A stretch of 64,000 nucleotides of DNA from Companilactobacillus versmoldensis DSM 14857 = KCTC 3814 (GCF_001434295.1 NZ_AZFA01000004.1:62001-126000); one strand, 5' to 3'; positions 10,039 to 19,681 are shown, numbered from the stretch's first letter. Numbers and translations: made by a program. Notes: generated from the sequence alone by a model not told the origin.

Positions 10039-10923
10039 ATGATCAAAATCATCGCATCCGATATGGATGGTACTTTGCTCAATGATGAGATGATGATCTC
10101 ACAACGCAACATCGAAGCTATTAACCACGCCACAGAAAACGGGATCGATTTTTTGATTGCTTCTGGACGTCAACTTGATGAAGCAAAGCCATTTTTAAAA
10201 GATCAAGTACATCCTGGCTTCATCACTTTAAATGGTGCTGAAGTTTATGATAAAAATGAGACTTTAGTTTCCAGCAATCCCATTACCACTGCCAGTGTTC
10301 AAGCAATCACTAATTACCTTCGTCAAAAAGGTTTATATTTTGAGCTTATCACTGATAAGGGTGTCTTTTCCAATAGTCTGAAAAAAAGAACGACCAACAT
10401 CGCTGAGTTGCTGAGTATTTTAAATCCTACAACGACTTACAAGAAGGCCTTAGAAGACACCAAAGCAATATTAAAACACGCTAAAACTATTTACGTGGAC
10501 GATTATGACCAAATCCTCAATGATAATGATCACAAGATCATGAAGATTTTAGTTTTTGATAGTCGTCAAAAAGAAGCTTTTGATCCTTTAAAGGACAGTT
10601 TGAAGGATCTAGACGATATTGTGATCACCTCATCTTCACCAAATAATTTGGAGATCAACAGTAAGCAAGCACAAAAAGGCATTGCCTTAATGGAGTATGC
10701 CCGTCAAAAAAACGTTAAACCCGAAGAAGTTATGGCTATTGGCGATAACTTGAACGACTTATCTATGATCAAAGCTGCAGGGATTGGTGTTGCCATGGAA
10801 AATGCCGTACCAACCATTGCTAAAGCAGCTGACGAACACACCGCAAGTAACGTCAATGACGGAGTTGCTCAAATAATCGATAAAGTTATCGAAAACAATA
10901 AAACCGTAGGTAATCGTGAATGA
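10039..10923 (+). CDS. Cof-type HAD-superfamily phosphatase
   Basis: 294 residues. Motif I is DMDGTLL (nucleophile Asp8 and Asp10); motif IV is GDNLNDLSM in the C-terminal third, and a C2-type cap lies between. This is the Cof/YidA group, usually dephosphorylating sugar phosphates or flavin precursors; the substrate cannot be told. A longer open frame begins at 9886, but ACGGAGG lies 9 bases before the ATG at 10039 and the family starts at this residue. The last codons overlap the next gene through an ATGA junction. Confidence 0.9.
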   Translation: MIKIIASDMDGTLLNDEMMISQRNIEAINHATENGIDFLIASGRQLDEAKPFLKDQVHPGFITLNGAEVYDKNETLVSSNPITTASVQAITNYLRQKGLYFELITDKGVFSNSLKKRTTNIAELLSILNPTTTYKKALEDTKAILKHAKTIYVDDYDQILNDNDHKIMKILVFDSRQKEAFDPLKDSLKDLDDIVITSSSPNNLEINSKQAQKGIALMEYARQKNVKPEEVMAIGDNLNDLSMIKAAGIGVAMENAVPTIAKAADEHTASNVNDGVAQIIDKVIENNKTVGNRE

Positions 10924-11486
10924 ATTTATACATACGAACGGCCGATCTGAGATCAGGTAATTTAATGGTGGTCTCAAACGTCAATAAAGAGACCGTCTTT
11001 ATTGCAGTTCGGAACAAAGAAAATCCGTACTTGATCCAGCTTTTCAACCGTTTAAATGACAAAATCGCGGAAATAAAATTAAAAAACAGCTTACTGAGAA
11101 TCTTCTCCATCGAAATCGAGGGAAAGGAAGTCGCCACGATCAGTACGATTCCAATGATAGAAGTCAAATATGTCCATATTGGAAAATTAAATTGGAGCGT
11201 AATTGGTGACATCCCGTTCTCCAACTATCGAGTTAAGTGTAATCATGAGATCATCATGGAGGTCGCTCCTCTGATCTTAGGTCTTGGGCAGCCAGGGATC
11301 CAACTAGCCTTTAAAAATATTGAAGATACCCGAGCTGGTACTTTGATAGCCATATTCCTAAATAAATATGTCAAAATGCCTGGCAAACCAATGGATGAAT
11401 CATTTTCAAACTTTCATAGTAAAAATAAATTATCTTACCTTAATTTCAAAGATAAATTTCACTTTCCAAAATGTGGACCATACTAA
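10920..11486 (+). CDS. Unknown protein, possibly LURP-one/YxjI-like
   Basis: 188 residues, no signal peptide, no clear transmembrane helix, beta-rich in character. The start overlaps the stop of the upstream HAD phosphatase (ATGA), so translation is probably coupled. The central part (IFSIEIEGKEVATIS, then KLNWSVIGD and YRVKCNHEIIMEV) resembles the repeating strand pattern of the LURP-one-related (tubby-like) fold seen in B. subtilis YxjI, but I could not confirm this. Function unknown. A strong hairpin terminator follows at 11491. Confidence 0.75.
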   Translation: MNLYIRTADLRSGNLMVVSNVNKETVFIAVRNKENPYLIQLFNRLNDKIAEIKLKNSLLRIFSIEIEGKEVATISTIPMIEVKYVHIGKLNWSVIGDIPFSNYRVKCNHEIIMEVAPLILGLGQPGIQLAFKNIEDTRAGTLIAIFLNKYVKMPGKPMDESFSNFHSKNKLSYLNFKDKFHFPKCGPY

Positions 11487-11490
11487 AAAG

Positions 11491-11525
11491 GGGCTCAAAT
11501 TCATTATGAATTTGAGCCCTTTCAT
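11491..11525. terminator. Bidirectional terminator
   Basis: Perfect 14-base arms (GGGCTCAAATTCAT and its complement) around one base, flanked by A-run and T-rich sequence. It sits between the plus-strand unknown gene and the convergent GNAT gene and can serve both. Confidence 0.85.
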
Positions 11526-12119
11526 TTATCTGACCTTACTTAATTTAGCTTCGATTTGATCAAGATTATATTGCATATGATCATATAAATGATCCCCAAT
11601 GTATAATTGACCAACTTTTTTGAAGCCAACTTCATCATAAACGTGTTGTGCTGGTGCATTATCAACATCAACATTCAAACTTAAGACCTTTTCGCCTCGT
11701 TCAGCAATCAGATCAATAAAGCTTTTCAAAGTCTTTGTCCCGATCCCCTGATTTTGAAACTCTGGAGCAACGGCAAATGAATCTAGATACCATTCACCAG
11801 GCCAAGCTTCTTTATCTGTAAATAACGTCGTACGATTGATTCCATGTTTTTTCAATATTTTAAGAAGTGGAGCGTCGATACCATCTTCTTCTTCTTCTGG
11901 ATAGCTGATAGCAATTGCTGCAGCTTTTCCATCTATTTCGTTGACAAGGATGTGATCTAAGCCATACCGGTATTCAGGTAAAGCAAAGCCTTCTTTAATA
12001 ACCTGTGCCATCGTGTCATTTCCAATTTCTTTAAAAACATCTAGTTCCATTTCGTCGAAAATTTGGAAGAGCGTGGGTAATATCTGTTCAATGTCATCCT
12101 CTTTAGCATACCTAAACAT
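11526..12119 (-). CDS. GNAT-family N-acetyltransferase
   Basis: 197 residues. Motif A is NQGIGTKTL, preceded by the strand LDSFAVAPEF and followed by LNVDVDNAPAQHVYDEVGF, all typical of GNAT enzymes. The frame also opens at a GTG (12128), but GAGG lies 8 bases before the ATG at 12119. Monocistronic: terminator on one side, a long non-coding gap on the other. Substrate not identifiable. Confidence 0.87.
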   Translation of the reverse strand: MFRYAKEDDIEQILPTLFQIFDEMELDVFKEIGNDTMAQVIKEGFALPEYRYGLDHILVNEIDGKAAAIAISYPEEEEDGIDAPLLKILKKHGINRTTLFTDKEAWPGEWYLDSFAVAPEFQNQGIGTKTLKSFIDLIAERGEKVLSLNVDVDNAPAQHVYDEVGFKKVGQLYIGDHLYDHMQYNLDQIEAKLSKVR

Positions 12120-12466
12120 TAAATTCACCTCTCATAACATAATACATTATTTCTGAAAAATAACAAATTACTTATATATAACCGTATTTATTAGATTATC
12201 GTGAAATCAAAATGAACTGATAGAAAACAAAAAAGCAATCTTGCTATTAGTAAGATTGCTGATTTTATATACTAAAGTATTCCAACAACTGTTGGAGACG
12301 GGATCAGAAAATACGCTACTCCTTAATCTGTTTTTTAAAGAACATCCCGAAGTTCTTTATGACTAAAAGCATAACTGATATAAATGATTACTTTAATGAG
12401 TAAAATGCTTATTCTGTCCAAGAAACAGATAAAATGTAAAAACTGTCCAACTTTTTTATTTCAAAA
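12120..12466. other. Non-coding gap with several hairpins
   Basis: No convincing gene. It holds a stem AGCAATCTT...AAGATTGCT (12234-12260), whose minus-strand copy runs into TTTTTTG and so looks like a terminator; a CCAACA/TGTTGG stem (12282-12295); an AAAGAAC/GTTCTTT stem (12337-12358); and two direct copies of CTGTCCAA (near 12414 and 12443). The regular spacing of hairpins could be a degenerate insertion-sequence end or a small RNA on the minus strand ending at the 12234 terminator; neither can be settled from sequence alone. Confidence 0.4.
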
Positions 12467-13003
12467 TTATACTTTCGCTTTTTTGTAAGTTTTAACAAGG
12501 TCACCGTGTTCGATCAATTGAGTGATCATCTCTTCTCGCTTAGTCTTGAGTCCTTGGTCAAACCAACGTTTGACTAAAAAAACTATTCCACTCAAAAGAT
12601 GCTTTTGCGAAAGTGAGAGTTTATGTTCTGGTATTTCATGGTCATTAAAGGCCCGCGTGAATAAATCTAATAAATAGTCGGGATGATGTAAGAAATCACT
12701 GAGATTATACAAGTTCAAACAAAGATTCTTGTTGGCGATGATAGTATCAACAAATGATACAACTACATCATTGTAACAATGACAACCACTAGCAATTTCT
12801 TTTAGCAACCTCTTTTCAAAATAATATTTATAGGCGTCATCAATAAAGGCAAAATGGTAATAAATCGTACTGCGACTTTTACCAGAGGTTTTCATTAACT
12901 GAGTCATGGTGAATTTAGGTATGATCTTGCTTGATAATTCTGCCTCGAGAATATCGATCAAATACTGTAATGTGAGATTTTCATTATTTTTAATATTCAT
13001 CAT
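12467..13003 (-). CDS. TetR-family transcriptional regulator
   Basis: 178 residues. The helix-turn-helix covers about residues 30-60 with the typical GKSRSTIYYHFAFIDDAYKYYF segment (recognition helix ending in YYHF). The C-terminal half resembles the DhaS-type ligand-binding domain. No clear ribosome site precedes the start. Lies downstream of smpB on the same strand, 70 bases away. Target genes are not evident since no transporter adjoins it. Confidence 0.82.
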   Translation of the reverse strand: MMNIKNNENLTLQYLIDILEAELSSKIIPKFTMTQLMKTSGKSRSTIYYHFAFIDDAYKYYFEKRLLKEIASGCHCYNDVVVSFVDTIIANKNLCLNLYNLSDFLHHPDYLLDLFTRAFNDHEIPEHKLSLSQKHLLSGIVFLVKRWFDQGLKTKREEMITQLIEHGDLVKTYKKAKV

Positions 13004-13073
13004 AGCAAAATATTATCATATATATTAGAGATATCATATAGCAAGCATAAAAAAAAGGACCAAGAAAAAAATC

Positions 13074-13544
13074 CTAATAGGCCATCTTCGTAGCACGCTG
13101 GATTTCTCTTTCTTGATCACGTTTTTTGATTGTTTCTCGTTTATCATATTGACGTTTACCTTTGGCAACACCAATTAGCACTTTGGCAAATCCGTGCTTC
13201 AAATAAACTTTCAAAGGAATCACAGTGATCCCCTTTTCTTGAACAGACCCAGCAATTCGCCGAATCTCTTTTTTATGAAGCAACAGACGACGATTCCGTA
13301 AGGGATCATGATTGAATTGGTTACCCTGATCATAAATAGCGATATTAACATTCTCAAGCCACATCTGACCATCCCGAGCTTGGACAAAACCATCTTTGAT
13401 ATTGATTTTGCGGGCTCTAATCGATTTGATCTCAGTCCCTGTCAGTTCAATACCAGCTTCATAAGTGTCCAAGATACTATAATCATGTCTAGCCTTACGA
13501 TTAGTTGCTACTTCATTAGCAGATTTTTCATGATGTTTTTTCAC
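13074..13544 (-). CDS. smpB: SsrA-binding protein SmpB
   Basis: Binds tmRNA and brings it to stalled ribosomes for trans-translation. 156 residues with the OB-fold core ([26 protein letters not shown], read in two parts) and the basic C-terminal tail [16 protein letters not shown] that enters the mRNA channel. GTG start with AGGTGA upstream. Directly downstream of rnr by 6 bases, the conserved arrangement in lactobacilli, which joins two functions of rescue and decay of aberrant mRNA. The tmRNA gene itself was looked for nearby and not found. Confidence 0.97.
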   Translation of the reverse strand: MKKHHEKSANEVATNRKARHDYSILDTYEAGIELTGTEIKSIRARKINIKDGFVQARDGQMWLENVNIAIYDQGNQFNHDPLRNRRLLLHKKEIRRIAGSVQEKGITVIPLKVYLKHGFAKVLIGVAKGKRQYDKRETIKKRDQEREIQRATKMAY

Positions 13545-13550
13545 GCTCTA

Positions 13551-15893
13551 TCACCTGCTTTCGTATTTACCTCTACGCTTGTTATTTGAATTTCTGTGTC
13601 CACCACGATGGTTGTTATTATTGTTCTTTTTACCACAACCATTGCCACGGAAAGTTGAACGACTGTGACTGGCACGGCGTTTCTTGAATTCTTCTTCACG
13701 TTGTTTAGCTTTTTCAGCTTCTTCTGGGGAAAGAACTCTTTCAAAATCGATTTTACGTTGTTCTGTATCGGCTCTGATCAATTTGACTTTGATCGGTTGT
13801 CCGACCTTGAAGACTTTACCAGTACTACGACCATGCATTGACATGCTCTTTTCGTCAAATTCGTAGTAGTCATCTTTCATATTTGAAATGTGGATCAAAC
13901 CTTCAACGGTATTTTCCAATTGGATGAACATACCGAAACTAGTAACAGAACTGACCACAGCATCGAATTCCTCGCCAACACGGTCTTCCATATACTCAGT
14001 CTTCTTCAAATCATCAACAGCACGTTCAGCATCGATTGATTTACGTTCGCGAGCAGATGTATGTTCAGCGATTGGTGCTAATCTTTCATTCCATTTTTCC
14101 TTCTCTTTATCGGTAAATCCATTTTCAGCGTATTCATGGATCATACGATGAACTGTCAAATCAGGATAACGTCTGATTGGTGAAGTGAAATGAGTATAGT
14201 ACTTAGCAGCTAATCCGAAGTGACCTAAGGCCTTATCCGAATATTTAGCTTGTTGCATACTACGTAACAACATAATGGTTACGACAGCCTCTTCTGGAGT
14301 GTCAGTAACTTCAGCTAAAACATTTTGGAACATTTTTGGCGTAATATATTTTAAGTTACCTTTCACTTCGACACCGATAGCAGCCACGAATTCAAAGAAA
14401 GTCTTAACTTTTTCTTCATCAGGCTTTTCGTGGATCCGATACAAGAATGGTACATGGCTCAAATTGTAATGTTCAGCTACTGTTTCGTTAGCTGCTAACA
14501 TGAATGATTCGATCATTCTTTCAGAAGTTCCGCGATTACGTAACTTGATATCAATTGGCTTTCCATTCTCATCAACAATGATTTGGGCTTCTGTTTCCTC
14601 GAAATCAATTGCCCCACGTTCATGACGTTTGTTGAAAAGGATCTTGTGAAGTTCAGCCATATCTTTGAGCATTGGTGTTAGATCAGCATATTCTTCGTTT
14701 AGGAGTTCGTCGCCTTTCAAGATCTCATTAACATTGTTATAAGTCATTCGATATTTAGATTGGATAACACTTGGAAAGATATCATGTGTTAAAATATTTC
14801 CCTTTTCACCGATCTCCATATCACAAGTTAATGCTAAGCGATCTTCACCTGGGTTCAATGAACAGATCCCATTTGATAGTCTGAATGGCAACATTGGAAT
14901 CACTCGGTCAACTAAATAAGTCGAAGTCCCACGTTCGTAAGCTTCTTGATCAATTGGTGAACCTTCACGAACGTAATGGGTTACATCAGCAATGTGAACA
15001 CCTAAATGGAAATGACCATTAGGTAACTTTTCAACTTCAACGGCATCATCAAAGTCTTTTGAGTCATCCCCATCGATTGTGATAACAGTTTTATCCGTTA
15101 AATCCTTACGTCCCACACGATCCTCATCAGTTACATGATCAGGTATCTCTTCAGCAGCATCCAAAACTTCCTTTGGAAATTCGGGGTTGATGTCATTGCC
15201 CAAGACGATGGAAATAATATCGACACCAGGATCATTTTTATTACCGATAATATCCAAAGCTGTTCCGTACATACTCTGTGGATGATCATCATTAGGATAT
15301 TCATCGATCGAAACTTGGACCATATCTCCCATTTGTGGGTGAAGTCCCTTATCAGAAATAAAGATCATGTATGAAGCTACTTGTTTTTCATGACTTTGAA
15401 CATAGCCAAAGTTACCAGTTTTCTTAACCTGAACATCACTGTATGGATGGAATTCACCGACTAATTTGTCGATCGAACGTTCGATTATTTTAGTGATCTT
15501 AGCTTCTGGTCCTTTGTCATCCCAAGGATTTGATGGCTTCAAGATTTGGATCTCAACTGTATCACCATTGACCGCATGCAAAGTATGGTCACGAGTGATA
15601 AATGCATCAGGTTCAGCATCATCATATCTGACAAAGCCAAAACCTTTCTCGTTGGCCTTGAAAACTCCCTCAAGGATCTTAGTTTGTTGAGTCATCCGAA
15701 ACTCATCTTTATTAGTTAAGGTGATTTTCCCTTCACCTTCAAGCACAGCTAAAGCTTTAACAACACGTTTAAAAGCTGAAGCACCGTGCATTCTCAATAT
15801 ATCTTCAATTTGTTCAGAAGTGTATCTACGATCAGGATTGCTTCTGAAAAATTCCAGAATATCTGAAATTAATTTATTTTCTTTATCAGGCAT
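13551..15893 (-). CDS. rnr: Ribonuclease R
   Basis: Processive 3'-5' exoribonuclease of the RNB family. About 780 residues. Domain order: N-terminal helix-turn-helix (1-65), cold-shock OB domains, RNB catalytic core with DGDDSKDFDDAVE (metal-binding acids) and later HFTSPIRRYPDL, then an S1 domain (VGEEFDAVVSSVTSFGMF) and a basic, Asn/Arg-rich tail. A TTG at 15905 also opens the frame, but GAGG lies 6 bases before the ATG at 15893. It overlaps est by 8 bases, so its ribosome site is inside est. Confidence 0.97.
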   Translation of the reverse strand: MPDKENKLISDILEFFRSNPDRRYTSEQIEDILRMHGASAFKRVVKALAVLEGEGKITLTNKDEFRMTQQTKILEGVFKANEKGFGFVRYDDAEPDAFITRDHTLHAVNGDTVEIQILKPSNPWDDKGPEAKITKIIERSIDKLVGEFHPYSDVQVKKTGNFGYVQSHEKQVASYMIFISDKGLHPQMGDMVQVSIDEYPNDDHPQSMYGTALDIIGNKNDPGVDIISIVLGNDINPEFPKEVLDAAEEIPDHVTDEDRVGRKDLTDKTVITIDGDDSKDFDDAVEVEKLPNGHFHLGVHIADVTHYVREGSPIDQEAYERGTSTYLVDRVIPMLPFRLSNGICSLNPGEDRLALTCDMEIGEKGNILTHDIFPSVIQSKYRMTYNNVNEILKGDELLNEEYADLTPMLKDMAELHKILFNKRHERGAIDFEETEAQIIVDENGKPIDIKLRNRGTSERMIESFMLAANETVAEHYNLSHVPFLYRIHEKPDEEKVKTFFEFVAAIGVEVKGNLKYITPKMFQNVLAEVTDTPEEAVVTIMLLRSMQQAKYSDKALGHFGLAAKYYTHFTSPIRRYPDLTVHRMIHEYAENGFTDKEKEKWNERLAPIAEHTSARERKSIDAERAVDDLKKTEYMEDRVGEEFDAVVSSVTSFGMFIQLENTVEGLIHISNMKDDYYEFDEKSMSMHGRSTGKVFKVGQPIKVKLIRADTEQRKIDFERVLSPEEAEKAKQREEEFKKRRASHSRSTFRGNGCGKKNNNNNHRGGHRNSNNKRRGKYESR

Positions 15894-16635
15894 TTGCTTC
15901 CTCAATTTTTTCTAAAAAGTTTAATACATCAGACTGCAGCTGTTTGTGGGCATGATTGATTGTTAGAACATGGCCTGCTTCATAGTAATGTAAGTCAGAC
16001 TGACTTACTTCAGAAGCAACAGTTTTAGCTTTCGTCTGATCGACCATATCATCAAAAGTCCCCTGACCGATGAAGTATGGCTTGGCTAAATTTTTAAGAT
16101 TGTCAGTAATTTGACTAGTCTCAACTTGAATTGCTTGTAAGAACGGATCGATTTTTTGATCGACTTCTTCTAACTTTTCGCGGGTCTTTTTATCATCGAG
16201 CTCATTTAAAGCATATACCTTTTGGGCATAAACTTTAAAAGCTGAACGAATATTTTTAAAATCCCTATTATACAACGGAGAACCAAAGACGCCACCAGCA
16301 CTAACTTCGGGCAGTTCCTCAACTGCTTTAGTAGCGAAAATCGCTCCTAAAGACAGTCCAAAGACATAAAACTCAGTCTTTCCTTGGCCTTTCAAGAAGT
16401 CAATTGCTTCATGCACTTGTTGCCACCAGGCGGCTGGAGTTCCTTGATTCAATATGTCAAGTGGCTCGCGTGTACCATGGCCTGCAAACATCGGGGCATA
16501 AGCTGAGTATCCACTACGTTGTAAATACCTTCCTAACAGGCGCATGTCATTAGGCGTCCCTGAAAGTGAATGCAATAAAATGACTGCCCTGTTTCCATTG
16601 TCAAAATAAAACGGTTTAGGTGCAATTATCTTCAT
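15886..16635 (-). CDS. est: Carboxylesterase, alpha/beta hydrolase
   Basis: 249 residues. Nucleophile motif GLSLG near residue 94, acid in the GTFDDMVD segment, and catalytic His in EAGHVLTIN. Closest in style to the thermostable carboxylesterase Est30/YvaK family found next to secG and rnr in Bacillus and lactobacilli. AAGGAG lies 8 bases before the ATG. The gene follows secG across a hairpin and overlaps rnr, so the block secG-est-rnr-smpB is probably one transcript with partial termination after secG. Confidence 0.92.
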   Translation of the reverse strand: MKIIAPKPFYFDNGNRAVILLHSLSGTPNDMRLLGRYLQRSGYSAYAPMFAGHGTREPLDILNQGTPAAWWQQVHEAIDFLKGQGKTEFYVFGLSLGAIFATKAVEELPEVSAGGVFGSPLYNRDFKNIRSAFKVYAQKVYALNELDDKKTREKLEEVDQKIDPFLQAIQVETSQITDNLKNLAKPYFIGQGTFDDMVDQTKAKTVASEVSQSDLHYYEAGHVLTINHAHKQLQSDVLNFLEKIEEANA

Positions 16636-16654
16636 ACGAATTACTCCTTATAAC

Positions 16655-16683
16655 AAAAAACCTCCTGAGATTCTTCAGGAGGG
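16655..16683 (-). terminator. Hairpin between secG and est
   Basis: On the minus strand CCTCCTGA is followed after a short loop by its complement and then TTTTTTG. It lies just after secG and before est, so it may be a true terminator or an attenuator that lowers est-rnr-smpB expression relative to secG. Confidence 0.75.
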
Positions 16684-16691
16684 CAACTTGT

Positions 16692-16928
16692 CTAGTGAGA
16701 TGATAAATATACTAAAACTAGTGATAAAGCGAAGAATAATACTAAAAGTACGTACGTAACTTTGACCATGAACGCTTCAAATCCACGCTTCTTTTGGTTG
16801 TTAAACAAGTCTCCGCCACCACCTGACAATGCGTTCAAAGCATCTTGTTGCTTTGTAGGTTGCATTAGTACGGCAATGATTATCAAGACTGACACGATAA
16901 TTAGTAATACTTCAAATAGATTGTACAC
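16692..16928 (-). CDS. secG: Preprotein translocase subunit SecG
   Basis: Small membrane subunit of the SecYEG channel. About 78 residues with two hydrophobic helices (roughly 3-25 and 52-75) and the conserved VLMQPTKQQDALNALSGGGGDLF loop (key features: LMQP and the GGG run). The frame also opens at a TTG (16934), but the GGGGG ribosome site fits the GTG at 16928, and SecG proteins normally start MYNL as here. Confidence 0.94.
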   Translation of the reverse strand: MYNLFEVLLIIVSVLIIIAVLMQPTKQQDALNALSGGGGDLFNNQKKRGFEAFMVKVTYVLLVLFFALSLVLVYLSSH

Positions 16929-17001
16929 CGGCAAAACCCCCGTTCATGGTGTTTAGAGCTAAATTCACTCTTAAAACAATAACACAAAAGTTAAAAAAAT
17001 T

Positions 17002-18543
17002 CTAGTCTATTCCATTGATAAGCTGAGTAAGTTTCCGCTTTAATTTGGACCTTAATCCGGCATTGACCACCATGACTATACGGTCACCTGATTTAACCAA
17101 AGTATCCCCACGAGGAATTAATTGACGCTCCCCACGGTAGATGGCGATGACTAAGACTTCTTGAGGAAAAGCAATGTCACGGATATATTTTCCGTCGATA
17201 CTGCTACCTTCAAAAACTGGGATCTCGATTCGATCGCTGAATTTGCTGACTCGGTTCAAATATTTATCATCAAGAGTCAATTTCTCTTTTAACGCTTCAT
17301 AAATTGGCGAACCATTCAAGATATCAACGACGATGTACGCCACTAGAGAGATAACGACTAATGGCATCAAGTGTCCCAACGATCCAACCATTTCAGTAAC
17401 TAAAATAATTGCCGTAAAAGGTGCTTTACTGATACAAGCAAAATATCCTGCCATCGCAAAAATAATCAGATTACTTTCATATGCTAAAGGTAAAACACCA
17501 ATTTGATGCATAAAGACGGCATAAATCGCACCGATGATCGCACCGAGGTTCAAGATTGGCAGGAAGATACCACCTGGTAATCCTGATCCATATGAAATCA
17601 TCGAAAATACGAAACGTAAAACAAAGATCCCGACTAAGATCCAGAAGCTTGCGTGCAAATGGTCGAGATTGATAATCAACCCGTTACCACCACCTAGGAA
17701 ATAAGGGAACATCATTCCAACTGGTAATAACAGAACTAACGGGACCAACCCTTGGAAGGACCGCGGAATCTTGGTTTTTTCATAAATACTTGGCATGACC
17801 AATAAAACTTTTTGATAGAGCCGTCCAAATAATCCTAAGATGATACCTAAAATCACTAGATGCCAATAATAATTGATCGGCAAACTGAATTTATAAGGAA
17901 TATTCAAGACTGGCGTTAAACCAAAGACGTATAAAGCAATCAAGTTTGAACTAACCGCACTGGCTAGAGCTGTGATCCAGACCATCGGTGAAAAATTGTG
18001 ATAAATTTCCTCCAGCACAAACATACATCCTGCTAATGGTGCATTAAAAGCAGCAGCCAAGCCGCCAGCCGCACCACTGGCGATAAAAATTCGTTTTGAG
18101 ACTGGTGAACGTAAATGTGTCAATTCACCGACACCTTGGCCAACTGAAGCTCCTAATTGAATAGCCGGACCTTCTCGACCAAGAAATAGTCCTGGACCAA
18201 TACTTAAAATACCACCAACAAATTTGCGCCATAAAACAGCCCACCATTTGACCGACATCTCTCCATCAAGTTGAGCTTCAACTTGAGGAATACCGGAACC
18301 GGAGATATTTGGTTCTTTTTTTAACATAAACCCGACAATGACACCAACAATGATCAAAAATAACAAGATCACTGCTGCAATCCAATAATCAGTTCGAGCT
18401 TGAATATAATAATTTTCGAAAACATGTAGTATTGCTGCAATCGAATAGCGGAAAATACTTACGACAACCCCCGCTAAAATACCGATCACAACACCACCAA
18501 GAGTCAACTTTAGCTTATAAATATCGACAGATATTGACTTCAT
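17002..18543 (-). CDS. ClC-family chloride transporter with C-terminal RCK_C domain
   Basis: 513 residues. Family signatures: GSGIPQVE (Cl- binding), GREGPAIQLGA, and the later GLPGGIFLP. About 10-12 hydrophobic segments span residues 15-420. The last ~75 residues (IRDIAFPQEVLVIAIYRGERQL, seen in part) form a TrkA-C-like regulatory domain often found in bacterial ClC proteins and possibly ligand-controlled. In the REGP motif the Glu that gates proton coupling is present, so a Cl-/H+ exchanger is more likely than a channel. GGGGGA lies before the ATG. Confidence 0.93.
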   Translation of the reverse strand: MKSISVDIYKLKLTLGGVVIGILAGVVVSIFRYSIAAILHVFENYYIQARTDYWIAAVILLFLIIVGVIVGFMLKKEPNISGSGIPQVEAQLDGEMSVKWWAVLWRKFVGGILSIGPGLFLGREGPAIQLGASVGQGVGELTHLRSPVSKRIFIASGAAGGLAAAFNAPLAGCMFVLEEIYHNFSPMVWITALASAVSSNLIALYVFGLTPVLNIPYKFSLPINYYWHLVILGIILGLFGRLYQKVLLVMPSIYEKTKIPRSFQGLVPLVLLLPVGMMFPYFLGGGNGLIINLDHLHASFWILVGIFVLRFVFSMISYGSGLPGGIFLPILNLGAIIGAIYAVFMHQIGVLPLAYESNLIIFAMAGYFACISKAPFTAIILVTEMVGSLGHLMPLVVISLVAYIVVDILNGSPIYEALKEKLTLDDKYLNRVSKFSDRIEIPVFEGSSIDGKYIRDIAFPQEVLVIAIYRGERQLIPRGDTLVKSGDRIVMVVNAGLRSKLKRKLTQLINGID

Positions 18544-18573
18544 AAAGATCCCCCAACTTCTTTCATTAAAAAA

Positions 18574-19632
18574 TTATGCTTGGTAATCAGTCAATTGATG
18601 AACTGATGTAGATGGTTGTTCAAAGCCAGATTCAAGCAACTCAATATCCGTGATTGATTGTTCATCAGTAACTAATTTAGGGCGATCATTGATCAAAGTC
18701 TGATAAACACCGTCATAAAATGCGCCATAATCACCAATTGGCGTCTTAATTTGCTTCTTGATCCAATCACCATTGCTATTGTGATAATTGGCCACACCAT
18801 AATACATCGGACTGTCTTCACCAAAACCAGCTGATCCTGGCATAATACCAGCCTTTAAATCATTTTCTTGCTGGTCAGCACCATATTTAATGAAAGAACC
18901 ATTCGTCCCGTGAACGATAAAACGTGGATACTCGCTCGCAATTAGGAAACCCGCTTTAACTTTGACCTTCAAGCTGTCGTCATAATGTAAGTCAACATCA
19001 AAATAGTTATCAACAGCATCTGCAACTTCATTATTGCGAATGTCATACGCCACTGTCTTAGGACGACCAAACAAAGCAACCATCCGATCCATCAGATGGA
19101 TTCCTAATCCATAAAATGTTCCTTGTTCTTTAGTGCCTGGTTGAGAAACTTTTCCAGGACGGTAATAGTCAATATGTGATTCAACTTCAAGGATCTTACC
19201 TAAGAATCCTTGTTCGATAACCTGTTTAACTGACAAATAGTCTCCGTCAAAACGACGATTTTGATAAGGAGTGACTAGAACTCCCTTTTCCTTACCTAGA
19301 GCTAACAATTCTTTAGCATGTTCAACACTATCAACAAAAGGTTTTTCAACAATAACTGATTTATTAGCTAAGATAACCTCTTTGGCCAATTGATAATGAG
19401 TACTAGCCGGCGTACAGATAGTAACTAGATCAATCTGTGGATCACTTAATACATCATTTAAATCATTTGTAAAAACCGTTCCTTGATCAAGATAAGGGCG
19501 AGCTAATTTTTCCTCAACTGGTTTTCGGGTATAAACTTTGGCCAATTCAAAATCCGGACGAATATTTAAATAAGGCAGATGATAACGATTAGCGGACTTA
19601 CCGAAACCAATGAATGCAATTTTCAAAGACAT
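18574..19632 (-). CDS. Gfo/Idh/MocA-family oxidoreductase
   Basis: 352 residues. N-terminal Rossmann fold IAFIGFGKSANRYHLPYL, then the family signature VEKPFVDSVEHAKELL with the conserved EKP Lys, and a C-terminal alpha/beta domain with HLMDRM (catalytic His). Such enzymes oxidise or reduce sugars, inositol or related compounds with NAD(P). Resembles the YdgJ/YvaA scyllo-inositol dehydrogenase group, but the substrate is not clear. AAGGAG precedes the ATG. It follows the eno terminator and probably has its own promoter. Confidence 0.9.
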   Translation of the reverse strand: MSLKIAFIGFGKSANRYHLPYLNIRPDFELAKVYTRKPVEEKLARPYLDQGTVFTNDLNDVLSDPQIDLVTICTPASTHYQLAKEVILANKSVIVEKPFVDSVEHAKELLALGKEKGVLVTPYQNRRFDGDYLSVKQVIEQGFLGKILEVESHIDYYRPGKVSQPGTKEQGTFYGLGIHLMDRMVALFGRPKTVAYDIRNNEVADAVDNYFDVDLHYDDSLKVKVKAGFLIASEYPRFIVHGTNGSFIKYGADQQENDLKAGIMPGSAGFGEDSPMYYGVANYHNSNGDWIKKQIKTPIGDYGAFYDGVYQTLINDRPKLVTDEQSITDIELLESGFEQPSTSVHQLTDYQA

Positions 19633-19681
19633 ACTGACTCTCCTTTTTTAGACATACAACTACTATATAATTTTTGGACAA

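Noticed and set aside
12120-13073. tmRNA (ssrA) gene near smpB
   Set aside because: No tRNA-like acceptor/T-loop ending and no tag-reading frame ending in ALAA was seen on either strand.
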